DNA of 64,000 nucleotides from an uncultured Rubripirellula sp. (GCA_938075415.1 CALJHC010000004.1:186001-250000); one strand, 5' to 3'; counted from the stretch's first letter, positions 27,238-37,391 are shown. The notes: generated by a model not told the origin, from the letters alone. Made by a program: numbers and translations.

Positions 27238-28671
27238 TCAAATCAAAATCTCATCCACTTGGTGATGATCCCGCCGGGAGGGTCCTAGACGATGATCAGA
27301 TCCCATGGCACCGATCATTGTGTTGTAAACGTCCAGACCCTCGGAATTCACATCGATCACTCCTCCAGTCTTGAACCGACCCGAAGCACTGGTGATCGCA
27401 TGAAACACACCAGATAATTCTCTTTGCACATCGTTGTGTCGCCCATCCCCTGACTCAGTGGAAATTGTAATCAGCGAGTTGTCCAAGATTGTTTTTCCAT
27501 TTGCATCCAACGCATCCTCATCATTGAGCGCGGCCAAGAAATATGCCAGTTCCCGCATCTTTAAATGAGCGTGAGCCCGCAACTCCTCGTTTGCTTTCTT
27601 CTCGTTAAACTCGTGCCACCATTCATGACTACATCCCTTTGAACCGGACGCATTTCGCTGACGAGCATCATCAAACTTAAAAACGAGTCGATCATCATGG
27701 TAATAATCCCCGCTCAGGCGAATTCGCTCTCCTGCAGCCAAGAAAGTCAATGAGCCAAATCGTGCTCGGTCCATTTTAACCGCAAGTGCGTAGAGGTCTG
27801 CCATGAGCCTCCATTCTGAAACAAGTTCATTGACAGTTAAATCGATACCCTCGCCACCAGGATCCGCTGCTCCACCATGCAGAAGCTCTGATGCCTTCGG
27901 TGTCGCAGGAGCACCGACCATTTTCGCCTGAGATCCGTAAGCTCGCTGTTCATATTCTCGAATTCGATCCAAATGCTCTATCACGCGAGTCTTGGACGTA
28001 GCTCCAAGTGGTGATCGAGGGCCAGTCAACTGCTTGTATTGCTCAAGCACCGTATCCAACACACTTCGGCGCAATCGCTGTCGGGTGGCATCACCATCAT
28101 CGACACCCGACATCGCACCAAAGACCCGGTCGAATAAATCTCGCGGTCGCTCCTGCATGGTAGCCGCGACGGTTCCGTTAAAGTTGTAACTGTGTACATA
28201 GCGTCCAACCCGGCTGCGACGAAAAAACGTCCCCGCAATCAAACTTGGCACCATACCCGCGGGTTGCCCATTCGGATAAGCCGCTCGACGTATCACCTGA
28301 TCCAGCGAAGGCCCGCCAGCCTTTGCCTCACCATCTGGTGGCTCTGCAGTGAATGCGGCAGTCGCACCGTCGTAATGCGCGTTAATCCCTTTTTCATCAG
28401 CTCGCAAATGGTCAACCCCACGCAGGACCAACAACTTTTCCTTGAGCGGTTTCAATGGTTCAAGAACGTCCTCAAAACCTTCTGGCTGCAATGGAGCCGG
28501 AACTCCCAACCCAAAGAAAAGATTGAATGCCCGAGTGGGAACCTCCGCATCGTTGCCTGCAGCCGATGCCGAGCTAACCTTACTGACTTGCATTTCCTCC
28601 AGAAATGGAACCCCAATCGCGATGGCACCCGCACCGCGCAGAACCGTGCGTCGATCAATTCGTGGCTTCAT
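27238..28671 (-). CDS. DUF1552 protein, cassette B
   Basis: A 477-residue protein with a Tat-like start (RIDRRTVLRGAGAIAIGVPFLEEM). The frame continues with AFNLFFGLGVPAPLQPEGFE, LLVLRGVDHLR and DGATAAFTAEPP, the DUF1552 pattern, and closes with a conserved LITISTESGDGRHND region. DUF1552 is the regular partner of the DUF1592-group cytochrome proteins in planctomycetes, as DUF1501 is of PSD1 proteins. GGAG lies eight bases upstream. Its start codon overlaps the stop of the upstream gene in ATGA, so translation is coupled and a complex of the two products is plausible. Function unknown. Confidence 0.92.
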   Translation of the reverse strand: MKPRIDRRTVLRGAGAIAIGVPFLEEMQVSKVSSASAAGNDAEVPTRAFNLFFGLGVPAPLQPEGFEDVLEPLKPLKEKLLVLRGVDHLRADEKGINAHYDGATAAFTAEPPDGEAKAGGPSLDQVIRRAAYPNGQPAGMVPSLIAGTFFRRSRVGRYVHSYNFNGTVAATMQERPRDLFDRVFGAMSGVDDGDATRQRLRRSVLDTVLEQYKQLTGPRSPLGATSKTRVIEHLDRIREYEQRAYGSQAKMVGAPATPKASELLHGGAADPGGEGIDLTVNELVSEWRLMADLYALAVKMDRARFGSLTFLAAGERIRLSGDYYHDDRLVFKFDDARQRNASGSKGCSHEWWHEFNEKKANEELRAHAHLKMRELAYFLAALNDEDALDANGKTILDNSLITISTESGDGRHNDVQRELSGVFHAITSASGRFKTGGVIDVNSEGLDVYNTMIGAMGSDHRLGPSRRDHHQVDEILI

Positions 28672-31328
28672 GGTGTTTTCTCCGTTCCTACTTTCTGCAC
28701 CAGGTCACTGTGAATCAGTGCCCTCATCAACGCTTGGTAGCTGCCACCCTCTGAAAGCGCGAGCCGGTGCAAATCAGATACCGACTCCGCATCGTCTGCA
28801 ACCAGCGGTCGCCCTAACGAAAACTGGACCAATTTCCACGTCAGGCTCTCTTTGACTCGTTCAGACTTTGCCAGAAGATCCATCAGCTCAGACGAATCCC
28901 GATACTTCACTGGCTTACTTTCACCGGGGATTAAGATTTCTCCGTCATCACGTAGCTGGTTCCCATGTTCATCGACCTCGTGATAGGCACCAATCCCGTC
29001 AAATCGTTCAAGGCCGAAAGCAAGAGGCTCGAACCTCGAGTGACAAACGCCGCACGACTCGTCCGCAATTCGCTGCTCAGCAATCGCACGTTGCGTTCGT
29101 CCAACGGCAGTCGGCGGGGGCGTTGTGTTGACACATGGCGGCGGGGCATTAACGACACCTCGCAAGAGATGGTCCAAGACAAACAATCCACGCGTGACCA
29201 TGGAAGCATCATCACCACCAATCGTCAAGACACTAGGCTGAGTCAACAAACCTCCACGGCTCCTCACACCTGAGAGATCATAAATCATGGCGTCCTTGCC
29301 CATCGGATCCAGACCGTAAAATGCGGCCAACTCTGGACCAAGCACCGTGACTTGCGCATTCAATAAATCCGATAGCGGCCGACCTTGCCGCCAAACAATC
29401 TCCTCGAAAAAACCGAGCGATTCCTCTCGCATTTGACCTGCTAATCGCTTGTTCCACTGAGGAAATTCCTTTTCGCTGGGCGCCAGGTTATTTAACCGTC
29501 CAAGATGCAACCAGTCCGACAGAAATTGCTTGGATCGCTCAATAGCTCTCGGCGAAAGAAGCATACGTTGAATTTGCGCATCCAATTTCTCTCGGTCCCT
29601 CAACTCTCCCGAGCTGGCTGCCTGAAATAGCATTTCGTCCGGCGATGAGCCCCACAAAATATAACTCAGCCGATTGGCCAACTCATAAGATCCAACCGTG
29701 CGTGCACCACCACGTCCATTCTGGTTTTCAATGCGATAGATAAACCGAGGTGACTGCAACATCGCTTCAAGTATCGATCGCATCGCCATTTCAAAATTGC
29801 CACCGGCACTGGCCACCGTCGTGGCGATTCCGCAAAAGTCGTTGACCTCCGATTCGCTGATCGGACCTCGCAAAACCCACTTACCCATTGATGCAACATG
29901 CTCGCGCATCGTGTCGTCAGTGGACAATTTGCGACTCTTATTAAATTTCCCAGCGAATGCCAAAACGTCCAACTTGGTGACGGCTAATTCAGCTAGTTGA
30001 CGATAGGCATCAATGTGCTTGAGATCCACACCCATATTGTAGGCGGTGTTACTGAATCCATCTGCTCGGATATCAGCCGGCAACAACCTGAAGGCCTCCG
30101 CTGTCATGTCAATACCCAGCGTGACTTGCACCGTTGCAATGTATTCTGGAACGGTTAGTCGCTGCACCCAAACCTCACCCTGATGACCTTGATGACGGTA
30201 GACAGCGGGGTCAATGCGTGCAACTGCCCAACTGGCACCATCGGCTAACCATTGACGCAATACATCCTTTTCATCGGAACGAAGGGGCGGGCGATCCAGC
30301 GGCATCTCATCACCGCTTACCATCTTCCAAATCAGACTCTCGTCCAAGTTTCCCTCAGCGAACACGGCACCTTGATCTCCGCCCAACAGCCAACTTTTTT
30401 CCGTCGATAAATCCAACCCACCGTTGCTGATCGCGGCATCATGGCATTCAAGACAATGCTTGGCCAAAACCGGTGCCACCTGATTAACAAAATGGTCACG
30501 CCGCCGGAACGCCGCGATCTCTTCCTCGGTGGGTCGGCTTGTTCCTTCAGATCCCGAAGTAAATTGATGCTGAACCTGCCGGTCGGTCAGGGCCGTATCA
30601 TAGATGGCAACCCGATGGAACGAACCAAGCCAAGGTCGCCCACCACCCACCTCATTGGCAATCGTCAGATGAGTCCTGAGATCCCAATTAGAAAGTTCAC
30701 CAGGAACCTTTGATTCTTGATCCAGATTCCCATCAATAAAAATCCTGACCTGTCCACCGCGATCACGGGTTACCACAACATGCGTCAAGTCCAGACCGAC
30801 CACTCCTGTGGTTGACGCTGTCGATGGCAATCCATTCCGATCTCGCTTGGAAGTTCGCAACCGTAAATCAAAGCGATTTGAATCCTGCCCCAGCGTAAAA
30901 TTACGATTGCTTGGATCCCGAGAAAGGGAAACAACACGGGCAGGTCCATCTTGCCCTAAATCGTTGGGTTTGATCCAAGCCTCAATGGTGAATTCATTGG
31001 TTCGTTGAATGGCCGCAAACAGCTCATTGGGAAACGATTGGGAAATAATCACTGCGGGCGAATGCACCAACAGGCCACCGTCGGTCCAATCCACGGCATT
31101 CGTGGATGAAATCGTTAAATTGATTGGCTGCCCAACACCGGAGGTATCTCTGACCTCGTTTCCATTACCCTCATTGAATTCGTACAACACAACGGGATTC
31201 GGCAAACCCACTGCAATCAAAGCCTCCGAACCAACACTCGAATTCGTTCCTTGAGATAATGCGGGGGCAGGCTGTAGCAAATGGCTGACAAGAATCGCAA
31301 TCGTCGCCACTGAGCAACGAGAATGCAT
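28668..31328 (-). CDS. LamG-PSCyt1-DUF1587/1592/1588/1585 protein, cassette B
   Basis: An 886-residue secreted protein; the ATG at 31328 gives the signal peptide (TIAILVSHLLQPAPALS), while the longer frame to 31400 does not. Residues about 40-235 form a LamG/concanavalin-like lectin domain (VLYEFNEGNGNEVRDTS, FTIEAWIKPND, VRIFIDGNLDQ). PSCyt1 follows with CLECH near residue 291. The DUF1587/DUF1592 region starts at RLTVPEYIATVQVTLGID and includes PRFIYRIENQ and ANRLSYILWGSSPDE. DUF1588 holds the second heme-type motif CGVCH near residue 759 (SRFEPLAFGLERFDGIGAY). DUF1585 ends the chain. It is translationally coupled to DUF1552. The lectin domain suggests a polysaccharide target; electron transfer is inferred from the two CxxCH motifs. 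Confidence 0.92.
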   Translation of the reverse strand: MHSRCSVATIAILVSHLLQPAPALSQGTNSSVGSEALIAVGLPNPVVLYEFNEGNGNEVRDTSGVGQPINLTISSTNAVDWTDGGLLVHSPAVIISQSFPNELFAAIQRTNEFTIEAWIKPNDLGQDGPARVVSLSRDPSNRNFTLGQDSNRFDLRLRTSKRDRNGLPSTASTTGVVGLDLTHVVVTRDRGGQVRIFIDGNLDQESKVPGELSNWDLRTHLTIANEVGGGRPWLGSFHRVAIYDTALTDRQVQHQFTSGSEGTSRPTEEEIAAFRRRDHFVNQVAPVLAKHCLECHDAAISNGGLDLSTEKSWLLGGDQGAVFAEGNLDESLIWKMVSGDEMPLDRPPLRSDEKDVLRQWLADGASWAVARIDPAVYRHQGHQGEVWVQRLTVPEYIATVQVTLGIDMTAEAFRLLPADIRADGFSNTAYNMGVDLKHIDAYRQLAELAVTKLDVLAFAGKFNKSRKLSTDDTMREHVASMGKWVLRGPISESEVNDFCGIATTVASAGGNFEMAMRSILEAMLQSPRFIYRIENQNGRGGARTVGSYELANRLSYILWGSSPDEMLFQAASSGELRDREKLDAQIQRMLLSPRAIERSKQFLSDWLHLGRLNNLAPSEKEFPQWNKRLAGQMREESLGFFEEIVWRQGRPLSDLLNAQVTVLGPELAAFYGLDPMGKDAMIYDLSGVRSRGGLLTQPSVLTIGGDDASMVTRGLFVLDHLLRGVVNAPPPCVNTTPPPTAVGRTQRAIAEQRIADESCGVCHSRFEPLAFGLERFDGIGAYHEVDEHGNQLRDDGEILIPGESKPVKYRDSSELMDLLAKSERVKESLTWKLVQFSLGRPLVADDAESVSDLHRLALSEGGSYQALMRALIHSDLVQKVGTEKTP

Positions 31329-31602
31329 CTTGCTCTCGGTAAAAGATCGATATTTTACCGGCATTAACCAACAACACCAACGATACATGAAGGAGCCCAT
31401 TGAGGTGAAAGGGTTTACGTTTCTTTCAACAGGTTGCTTTACCCGTTACCACGCAGTAATACACCAGCAAACAGACTAACAGAACCTGAGGATCAAATGG
31501 CGTTTCCCCGTTCGTATTTGGTCGATCATTCAAGGACTAAGCAAGCGGCAAAAGGCACTCTGGAAATTCCGGTGTTTCCAAGGACCGCTCCAAAATGCGC
31601 CA

Positions 31603-32994
31603 CTAAGCAAGAATATCTTCTACCACTCGACCGTAAACATCGGTCAATCGATAATCACGGCCTGAATGGCGGTAGGTCAATCTCTCGTGGTCCAAACCCA
31701 AAAGATGCAGGATGGTAGCGTGCAAGTCATGCACATGCATTTTATTCTCCACCGCTTTAAATCCAAATTCGTCAGTCTGCCCATAAGCCATTCCACCACG
31801 GACACCGCCACCAGCGAGCCACATTGTGAAGCCGTGATGGTTGTGATCACGCCCGTTGCCATTCTCTGAGGTTGGAGTTCGACCGAACTCGCCTCCCCAC
31901 ACCACTAATGTATCTTCTAGCATTCCTCGCTGCTTCAGATCACCGAGCAATGCGGCGATTGGCTGGTCGATCTGACGACAAAGATCAGGAACCTTCTCGT
32001 TGTGACCGCTGTGCGTGTCCCATGGTTGACCATTACCAAAGTAGACTTGAACAAATCGGACACCCCGCTCCACCATGCGTCTCGCCAACAGGCAGCCTTT
32101 CGAGAAATGTCCTTCTCCATACGCGTCCAAGGTTCCTTTTGTCTCTTGGCTTATATCAAATGCCTCCTGAGCCTCGAATTGCATTCGATAGGCCGTCTCG
32201 ATCGATTCAACTCGTGCTTGCGGCGCCGAACGCTCACTCCGCATCGCGACGTACTCCTCATTCAAACGCTTTAATAAAGCCAACTGATCTCTTTGAGTCT
32301 GCTCGCCCCATCGATGATTTTTCAAGTGCGGCAACATTTTCTGCGGTTCAAGCGTCGAGTGATTGATGTAAGTGCCTTGGAACTCTGAGGGTAAAAAGGC
32401 ACTGTTCCAGAGGATTGAAAATCGGACAGGACGTCCCGGGCAAAGAACAAGGTATCCGGGCAAATTCTGATTCTCGGACCCCAATCCGTAAAGCATCCAA
32501 GCGCCCATACTTGGACGCGTGGGTAAGATTGTTCCGTTGTTCATCTGCAGCAGGGCAGGACCATGATTGGGATTATCAGCGTGCATCGATCGCAACACGC
32601 ACAAGTCATCCGCGTGAGAACTAAGCTTGGGCAACAATTCGCTCATCTGCAGTCCACTCTGACCGCATGCGTTGAACTGAAAAGGTGAAGGCAACAATCC
32701 ACCGGTGGGCCGTTCAGTCAACAGATCAGCAGAAGCGGGACGCTGACCTGCATACTTCTTTAAAGCAGGCTTAGGGTCAAAGATATCCGCCTGAAAAGGA
32801 CCACCATTCATAAAAAGGTGGATCACCCGCTTTGCTCGGGCAGGAAAGTGCATCCCGGCAGGAGTCCGGAGCGAAGAGGCCGTCAGATCGTTACCCAAAC
32901 TCAAAGATTGAGACGCTGCAATCGCACCGACACCACCACCAAATTGATGCAAAAGCCCTCGTCGATCCATTCGGGTGATGTTGCGTCGATTCAT
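31603..32994 (-). CDS. DUF1501 protein, cassette C
   Basis: A 463-residue protein with a Tat-like start (RMDRRGLLHQFGGGVGAIA). It carries FMNGGPFQADIFDPKPALKK, in which the usual SHVDTF of DUF1501 is changed to FQADIF, and VVWGGEFGRTPTSENGNGRDHNHHG. The end, LTYRHSGRDYRLTDVYGRV, is nearly the same as in the cassette A protein, so A and C are the closest relatives here. It follows the PSD1 gene by 19 bases and is the last gene of a sialidase-PSD1-DUF1501 operon. No assigned reaction. Confidence 0.92.
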   Translation of the reverse strand: MNRRNITRMDRRGLLHQFGGGVGAIAASQSLSLGNDLTASSLRTPAGMHFPARAKRVIHLFMNGGPFQADIFDPKPALKKYAGQRPASADLLTERPTGGLLPSPFQFNACGQSGLQMSELLPKLSSHADDLCVLRSMHADNPNHGPALLQMNNGTILPTRPSMGAWMLYGLGSENQNLPGYLVLCPGRPVRFSILWNSAFLPSEFQGTYINHSTLEPQKMLPHLKNHRWGEQTQRDQLALLKRLNEEYVAMRSERSAPQARVESIETAYRMQFEAQEAFDISQETKGTLDAYGEGHFSKGCLLARRMVERGVRFVQVYFGNGQPWDTHSGHNEKVPDLCRQIDQPIAALLGDLKQRGMLEDTLVVWGGEFGRTPTSENGNGRDHNHHGFTMWLAGGGVRGGMAYGQTDEFGFKAVENKMHVHDLHATILHLLGLDHERLTYRHSGRDYRLTDVYGRVVEDILA

Positions 32995-33013
32995 TATTTT
33001 GAGTCCAGTTTTT

Positions 33014-35362
33014 CTAATCCAAGAACATTAATTCATTGGACGCCAAAAGAACATGCAGGTACTGCTGCCAACGCTCGGTAGATAACTGCGCATGTTGAAC
33101 ATCCAAAAATGCAATTCCGGCTGCCAATTCGCGTTCACTTGGCTCTCGATAAAATAACCAACCATAGATGCGATGCAGTGCTGCTTCAGTTTCCAATTCT
33201 CCACCACGATTCAACCGGGATGCCAACTCAGTCGCTTGCCGTAGAAGCAGGGGGCCATTGAGAGCATATAGACCTTGAATCGGCGTCGTTGTCTCCACAC
33301 GCATCGGGCTATGCTGTGTTGGATCAGGAAAATCATGAACCATCAGAGTCGTTGACATGTCCCTTCGATGCACGGTTGCATAGAGGGTTCGCCGAAAATT
33401 ATCCTCCGCTTCCAATCCAATTGACTCACCACCCAAAACCTGATTCAAACTATCGCTGCAGCTGAGTATCCCATCTCTCCACTGCTCGAAGGTCAGTTTG
33501 CGGACATTCATTCGTGACAGCCAAACGTTTTCCGGATCAACCTCCGCAGACTCATCGGATGCAATACTCGATTGCTGCCAAGTCGCCGATAACACAATCT
33601 CCCGATGTAGCCTCTTCAACGACCAGCCATTCTGTATCATTCGCCAAGCAAGATCCTCCAATAATTCCGGATGGCTTGGCCGGACTCCTTGCTGCCCAAA
33701 ATTACTCGGCGTGGCAACAATCCCCTCACCAAAAAGTGCCAGCCAAATACGATTCACCACGACACGTGCGGCGAGGTCGCGACCCTGATTAAAAATGGAA
33801 TCAGCGAGCTCCAACCTTCCACTGCCTGCCTCATATATCTGGGTGGCATCACCCAAGACCCGTAAAAAGCGGCGAGGCACTTCATCGCCGGGACGGTTGG
33901 GATTTCCACGAACAAATAATGGAAGGTTTCGAGGTCCCTCTCGGTACTCCAAGCGACTTCCATCCTGTGGTGTCGCTCCAGCACGCACAACGTACAGCGA
34001 CTGTTCTGCCAATCCATTGACCAGTGGGGTCCGGTAGTATGGCGTCTGATTCTGAAGTTCCAAAATCTCTTTCGAAACCTGTGCAATTTCATCCTCTGGC
34101 TTAGGCTTTTTCTTTTTTAAGTCGTCCCGCATCTTTGACAGTTCCGCCACTCGCTTCTTAGCTACGAGAACCGGCTCATAGAGATCGTCCTTGATCAAAG
34201 GAAGTGCAACCTGTCGAGTGCTGGCAAAGATCCCCGCGAGCGCATGGTAATCTTCGACCGAGATTGGATCGAACTTGTGGTCGTGACATCGAGCACAGGC
34301 AGCGGTAAGTCCAAGGAAGGTACGCGACACCACGTCAACTCGCTCTTCCCATTCATCCGCGACAATGACCTTGATGATCTCGCACGGCAGCTTGAGCTCT
34401 TTCCAGTAGGTTGGACCAAGCGAAAGAAAACCCAACGCGGCGCGGTCCTCTGGCCCCGTGTCATTCATCAAATCAGTAGCCAGTTGACGGCGGACAAATT
34501 CGTCATAAGACAAATCATCATTGAGTGCTGAAACCACCCAATCGCGATAAAGCGATGCACGCCCCTCTTGCTGAAGCCAGCTGGCCGTTCGATCTGTGTA
34601 CCTCGCCAGGTCAAGCCACCATCGCGCCCAGTGCTCACCATATTGAGGGGACGCGAGCAATCGATCCACCGTTCTTTCAAACGCCAGCGGGTGATCATCT
34701 TGAAGAAACTCGGTCAACTCTTCGCCCGTTGGCGGTATCCCAAGCAGCGTCAAGTACGCGCGTCGTAAGAGTGTGACTTTATTCGCTTTGACACTCGGTT
34801 GGAGTCCATTCGACTCCATTTTCGAAAGCACAAAATGATCAATCCGTTGCTCTGGCCACCGCAAGAGTGAAACCGTCGGCAACTGCTGTATCCGCACCGG
34901 CTGAAATGACCAAAACATCTTGCCCTGCTCAAAATCAATCGACTCCCTCGACGGCACCGCAGCTTGACTGGATGCAGGCATCACAGCACCATTCTTGATC
35001 CACGTCTCAACGTCCTGTATCTGGCGATCAGACAGACGTCCCGATGGCGGCATTTGCAAATCATGATCGTATCGAACAGATTGAAGCAGCAGACTCGCTG
35101 CTGGATCTCCGGGAACCAAAGCGGGTCCGCTATCACCACCGTGCAAGATTGAAGAACTGGAATCAAGACGCAACGATGCATGCAATGTCTCGGCATCCAC
35201 GGAATGACATTCATAGCAAGACTCTGCGAAAAGCGGTCGGATGCGACGTTCGTAAAAGTCAGTCCCGTCGGCGCGCAATTCACACGCAGTCCCGAGCAAT
35301 ATGACGAAGCATAAAAAGACTGATCGGTGGTGACCAAGTTTTTTGTGATCAAAGATCAGCAT
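33014..35362 (-). CDS. PSCyt1-DUF1549-DUF1553 (PSD1) protein, cassette C
   Basis: A 782-residue secreted protein. The ATG at 35362 is chosen because GGAGG lies eight bases upstream and the signal peptide (SVFLCFVILLGTACELRA) follows. PSCyt1: ESCYECHSVDAETLHASL with CYECH at residues 49-53 and MPPSG. DUF1549: IDHFVLSKMESNGLQPS, GIPPTGEELTEFL, WWLDLARYTD and CARCHDHKFDP near residue 359. DUF1553: GRDLAARVVVNRIWLALFGEG and LTFEQWRDGIL. The C-terminus ends in the standard ASNELMFLD. It has the plain family length, without the insert seen in cassette A. It lies 28 bases after the BNR protein and 19 before DUF1501, so the three form one operon. Confidence 0.93.
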   Translation of the reverse strand: MLIFDHKKLGHHRSVFLCFVILLGTACELRADGTDFYERRIRPLFAESCYECHSVDAETLHASLRLDSSSSILHGGDSGPALVPGDPAASLLLQSVRYDHDLQMPPSGRLSDRQIQDVETWIKNGAVMPASSQAAVPSRESIDFEQGKMFWSFQPVRIQQLPTVSLLRWPEQRIDHFVLSKMESNGLQPSVKANKVTLLRRAYLTLLGIPPTGEELTEFLQDDHPLAFERTVDRLLASPQYGEHWARWWLDLARYTDRTASWLQQEGRASLYRDWVVSALNDDLSYDEFVRRQLATDLMNDTGPEDRAALGFLSLGPTYWKELKLPCEIIKVIVADEWEERVDVVSRTFLGLTAACARCHDHKFDPISVEDYHALAGIFASTRQVALPLIKDDLYEPVLVAKKRVAELSKMRDDLKKKKPKPEDEIAQVSKEILELQNQTPYYRTPLVNGLAEQSLYVVRAGATPQDGSRLEYREGPRNLPLFVRGNPNRPGDEVPRRFLRVLGDATQIYEAGSGRLELADSIFNQGRDLAARVVVNRIWLALFGEGIVATPSNFGQQGVRPSHPELLEDLAWRMIQNGWSLKRLHREIVLSATWQQSSIASDESAEVDPENVWLSRMNVRKLTFEQWRDGILSCSDSLNQVLGGESIGLEAEDNFRRTLYATVHRRDMSTTLMVHDFPDPTQHSPMRVETTTPIQGLYALNGPLLLRQATELASRLNRGGELETEAALHRIYGWLFYREPSERELAAGIAFLDVQHAQLSTERWQQYLHVLLASNELMFLD

Positions 35363-35390
35363 TGAATGAGCCTCCGAAAACGCCTCATCG

Positions 35391-36572
35391 TTACCTCGAT
35401 TGTTCTTGAGCTTCGCTTTCATTCACCCAATCCGGCAATGCACCGTCACCGGTGGATTCACCGGCACACAACCAGGCAAGATTAAAACTCGCCATTCGAG
35501 AACCCGAATGCTCGTAGTGCAAGAAAATCAAACCCTCGGTAGCGGTTCCCTTTCGCCCCGCGTTAAGCGACGAGTAAGCAAACGAATCTTTTTCGACAAG
35601 ACGCTTCAAAGGCCAATGCTTGCCACCATCAAAGCTAACCCACACCGTCCCGTTCCGGCGTGCCGATGGATCATCGCAATTACTGAATATCAAGATGTCC
35701 CGACCCTTGATTGGTAAACGCACCAACCCCGCCATGCAACCGTAATTGGTATTTTGCGGTCCGTCCGGAAGAACCTCACAGATGGATGCTGGACCCCAAG
35801 TCGCAGCGGAGTCCTTACTGGTGGCAGTCCAACGACGACGCGGATTCTTCCCCTCGGGCGCCCAATGCCGTCGAGAATTGTAGTAAACACTGCCATCAGA
35901 TAATTCTGCGAGTGTCGCTTCACCTGTACCATTTTCCGGAAAGGGCTCGCTTGATTGCCAGGTTCTTCCACCGTCATCGCTGTAGATCGCATTAGTAAAA
36001 TGAGTCGGCCAAATGCTTTCAGGTCGATTTCCGTCACCATAGAAACGCGTGGCACGAACAAGTCGCCCTGCATGTTCACCACGCGTTAAAGTGACTCCAT
36101 GCTCGTTCATGTGCATTGACGGAATTCGTCCGTCACGATCCGGTTTGATATTGGTCACCTGTTTCTGCCAACTGCGACCGTCATCAGAACTTCGGTAAAT
36201 CGACAGCGGCGCAGGCGGGTGATTCTCCTCCACAAAGGCAAGGATATCTCCCGTAGATTCATCGACGATCGTGCCTCCTCCGTGAATCCCTTTTGGGGCA
36301 ATCGTGATCTCTTCACCCCACGTGCTGCCGCCATCTTCACTACGACACGCACGGATGTGAGATGAGCCCCAAGTTGCCAAGACCGTTCCCCGCTTGGTCA
36401 CCACCACATTAGGAAACCGCTCATTTTTGAAAACTGAATTCACCTGAAATTCAGGTTCACCTACAAACGCCTCCAGCGGACCGTCTTGACTAAGAGCCTC
36501 AGCATTGATCAGCACCGGCATATGCAAAGCAGCAAAAATGATCAAACCCATTCGGTATCTCTGATACACCAT
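35391..36572 (-). CDS. Secreted sialidase/BNR-repeat protein heading cassette C
   Basis: A 393-residue protein with a signal peptide (LIIFAALHMPVLINA) and a strong ribosome binding site (GGAG nine bases upstream). Four Asp boxes are visible: SEDGGSTWGEE, SSDDGRSWQK, SDDGGRTWQS and SFDGGKHWPL. After the signal comes NERFPNVVVTKRGTVLATW, at the position where sialidases have the FRIP/YRIP motif; here it reads RFP, with the Arg one place earlier. This fits a six-bladed exo-sialidase-like fold. The enzyme would act on exposed glycan ends in the periplasm or outside the cell. Its tight linkage to PSD1 and DUF1501 genes suggests the cassette works with glycan breakdown. Confidence 0.88.
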   Translation of the reverse strand: MVYQRYRMGLIIFAALHMPVLINAEALSQDGPLEAFVGEPEFQVNSVFKNERFPNVVVTKRGTVLATWGSSHIRACRSEDGGSTWGEEITIAPKGIHGGGTIVDESTGDILAFVEENHPPAPLSIYRSSDDGRSWQKQVTNIKPDRDGRIPSMHMNEHGVTLTRGEHAGRLVRATRFYGDGNRPESIWPTHFTNAIYSDDGGRTWQSSEPFPENGTGEATLAELSDGSVYYNSRRHWAPEGKNPRRRWTATSKDSAATWGPASICEVLPDGPQNTNYGCMAGLVRLPIKGRDILIFSNCDDPSARRNGTVWVSFDGGKHWPLKRLVEKDSFAYSSLNAGRKGTATEGLIFLHYEHSGSRMASFNLAWLCAGESTGDGALPDWVNESEAQEQSR

Positions 36573-36907
36573 GTCTCACAACTCCTTTTCTACGCATCCT
36601 GTAATCAAAAAATTTCCCCTAGCCTCTCACCACTCCAAGTGACGATTCCTGCCGCCAACCCACCATGCACGGGACGTTTTGTGTCGGCTTCAGCGAGCAA
36701 TCGCCACCGAGGTGAACGGCTGCCTTGGAAACGATCCTGAATCATAACGCATCCGAGTGCTCACTGCTGCAAATCAACGAACGACGACAGGAAGAGCAAG
36801 ACAAGCATCCGCCACCTTGTCACCGAAGAAGTCAATGCCTGCGTGACTAGTTAACCGCGAGTATCAGTCAGCAACCAGCAACTAACAGAGAAGAGTAATC
36901 TTCGAAA

Positions 36908-36956
36908 ATCGGTGCGTTTCCAAACACGACCACTGGAACGCGATTCCAGCACCGAT
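36908..36956. repeat. Nested inverted repeats, possible structured element
   Basis: An outer pair ATCGGTGC (36908-36915) and GCACCGAT (36949-36956) encloses an inner pair CTGGAA (36933-36938) and TTCCAG (36944-36949), which share one base. A further GGCGA/TCGCC pair follows within 40 bases. The arrangement could be an RNA fold or the end of a lost mobile element. Confidence 0.5.
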
Positions 36957-37358
36957 CGGCGAGGTTTCCCGCTTGGCTGGTGCGGTCGCCTAACGAGGCA
37001 GCGCAGACTTCATTGACGGGCAGATCGCCGCAGAATCAATCTATCTCGGCGCAAACCTCAAGTTCAAAGGCTCTCGCTGGGACCCAATGACTCATCAGCA
37101 CGAACTATTTTCCAAGTCGCCAGAGGCCTCGATTGAGACGGAACTGCTGAGAAAAATGGACTGCAGTGGTCAAGTTTTCTGTAAGACACGCACACGATGC
37201 TCAATGACCCATCGCGGTGATCGTTGAAAGCCATTGACTCCCAACAGAGCCTTGAACCGGATCGCGGCCCGTCGACTTTTCAGCGACAAAGGGGATTACG
37301 ACATCCCCCACCGTTGCTCCGGAACCGAGACAAGGTCAATCTCGGCACAATAGGTACC

Positions 37359-37391
37359 AAATGCCCAATGCCAAATGCCAAATGCCCAATG
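37359..37391. repeat. AATGCCC/AATGCCA tandem heptamers
   Basis: About four and a half units of a 7-bp motif (AATGCCC or AATGCCA, with one extra A) lie between 37359 and 37391, just downstream of thiC. No coding or terminator role is apparent. Confidence 0.8.

Noticed and set aside
31872..32366. 164-codon plus-strand ORF
   Set aside because: Antisense to the cassette C DUF1501 gene; no independent support.
37359..37391. Short heptamer array as a CRISPR candidate
   Set aside because: Repeats are contiguous without spacers and far too short.
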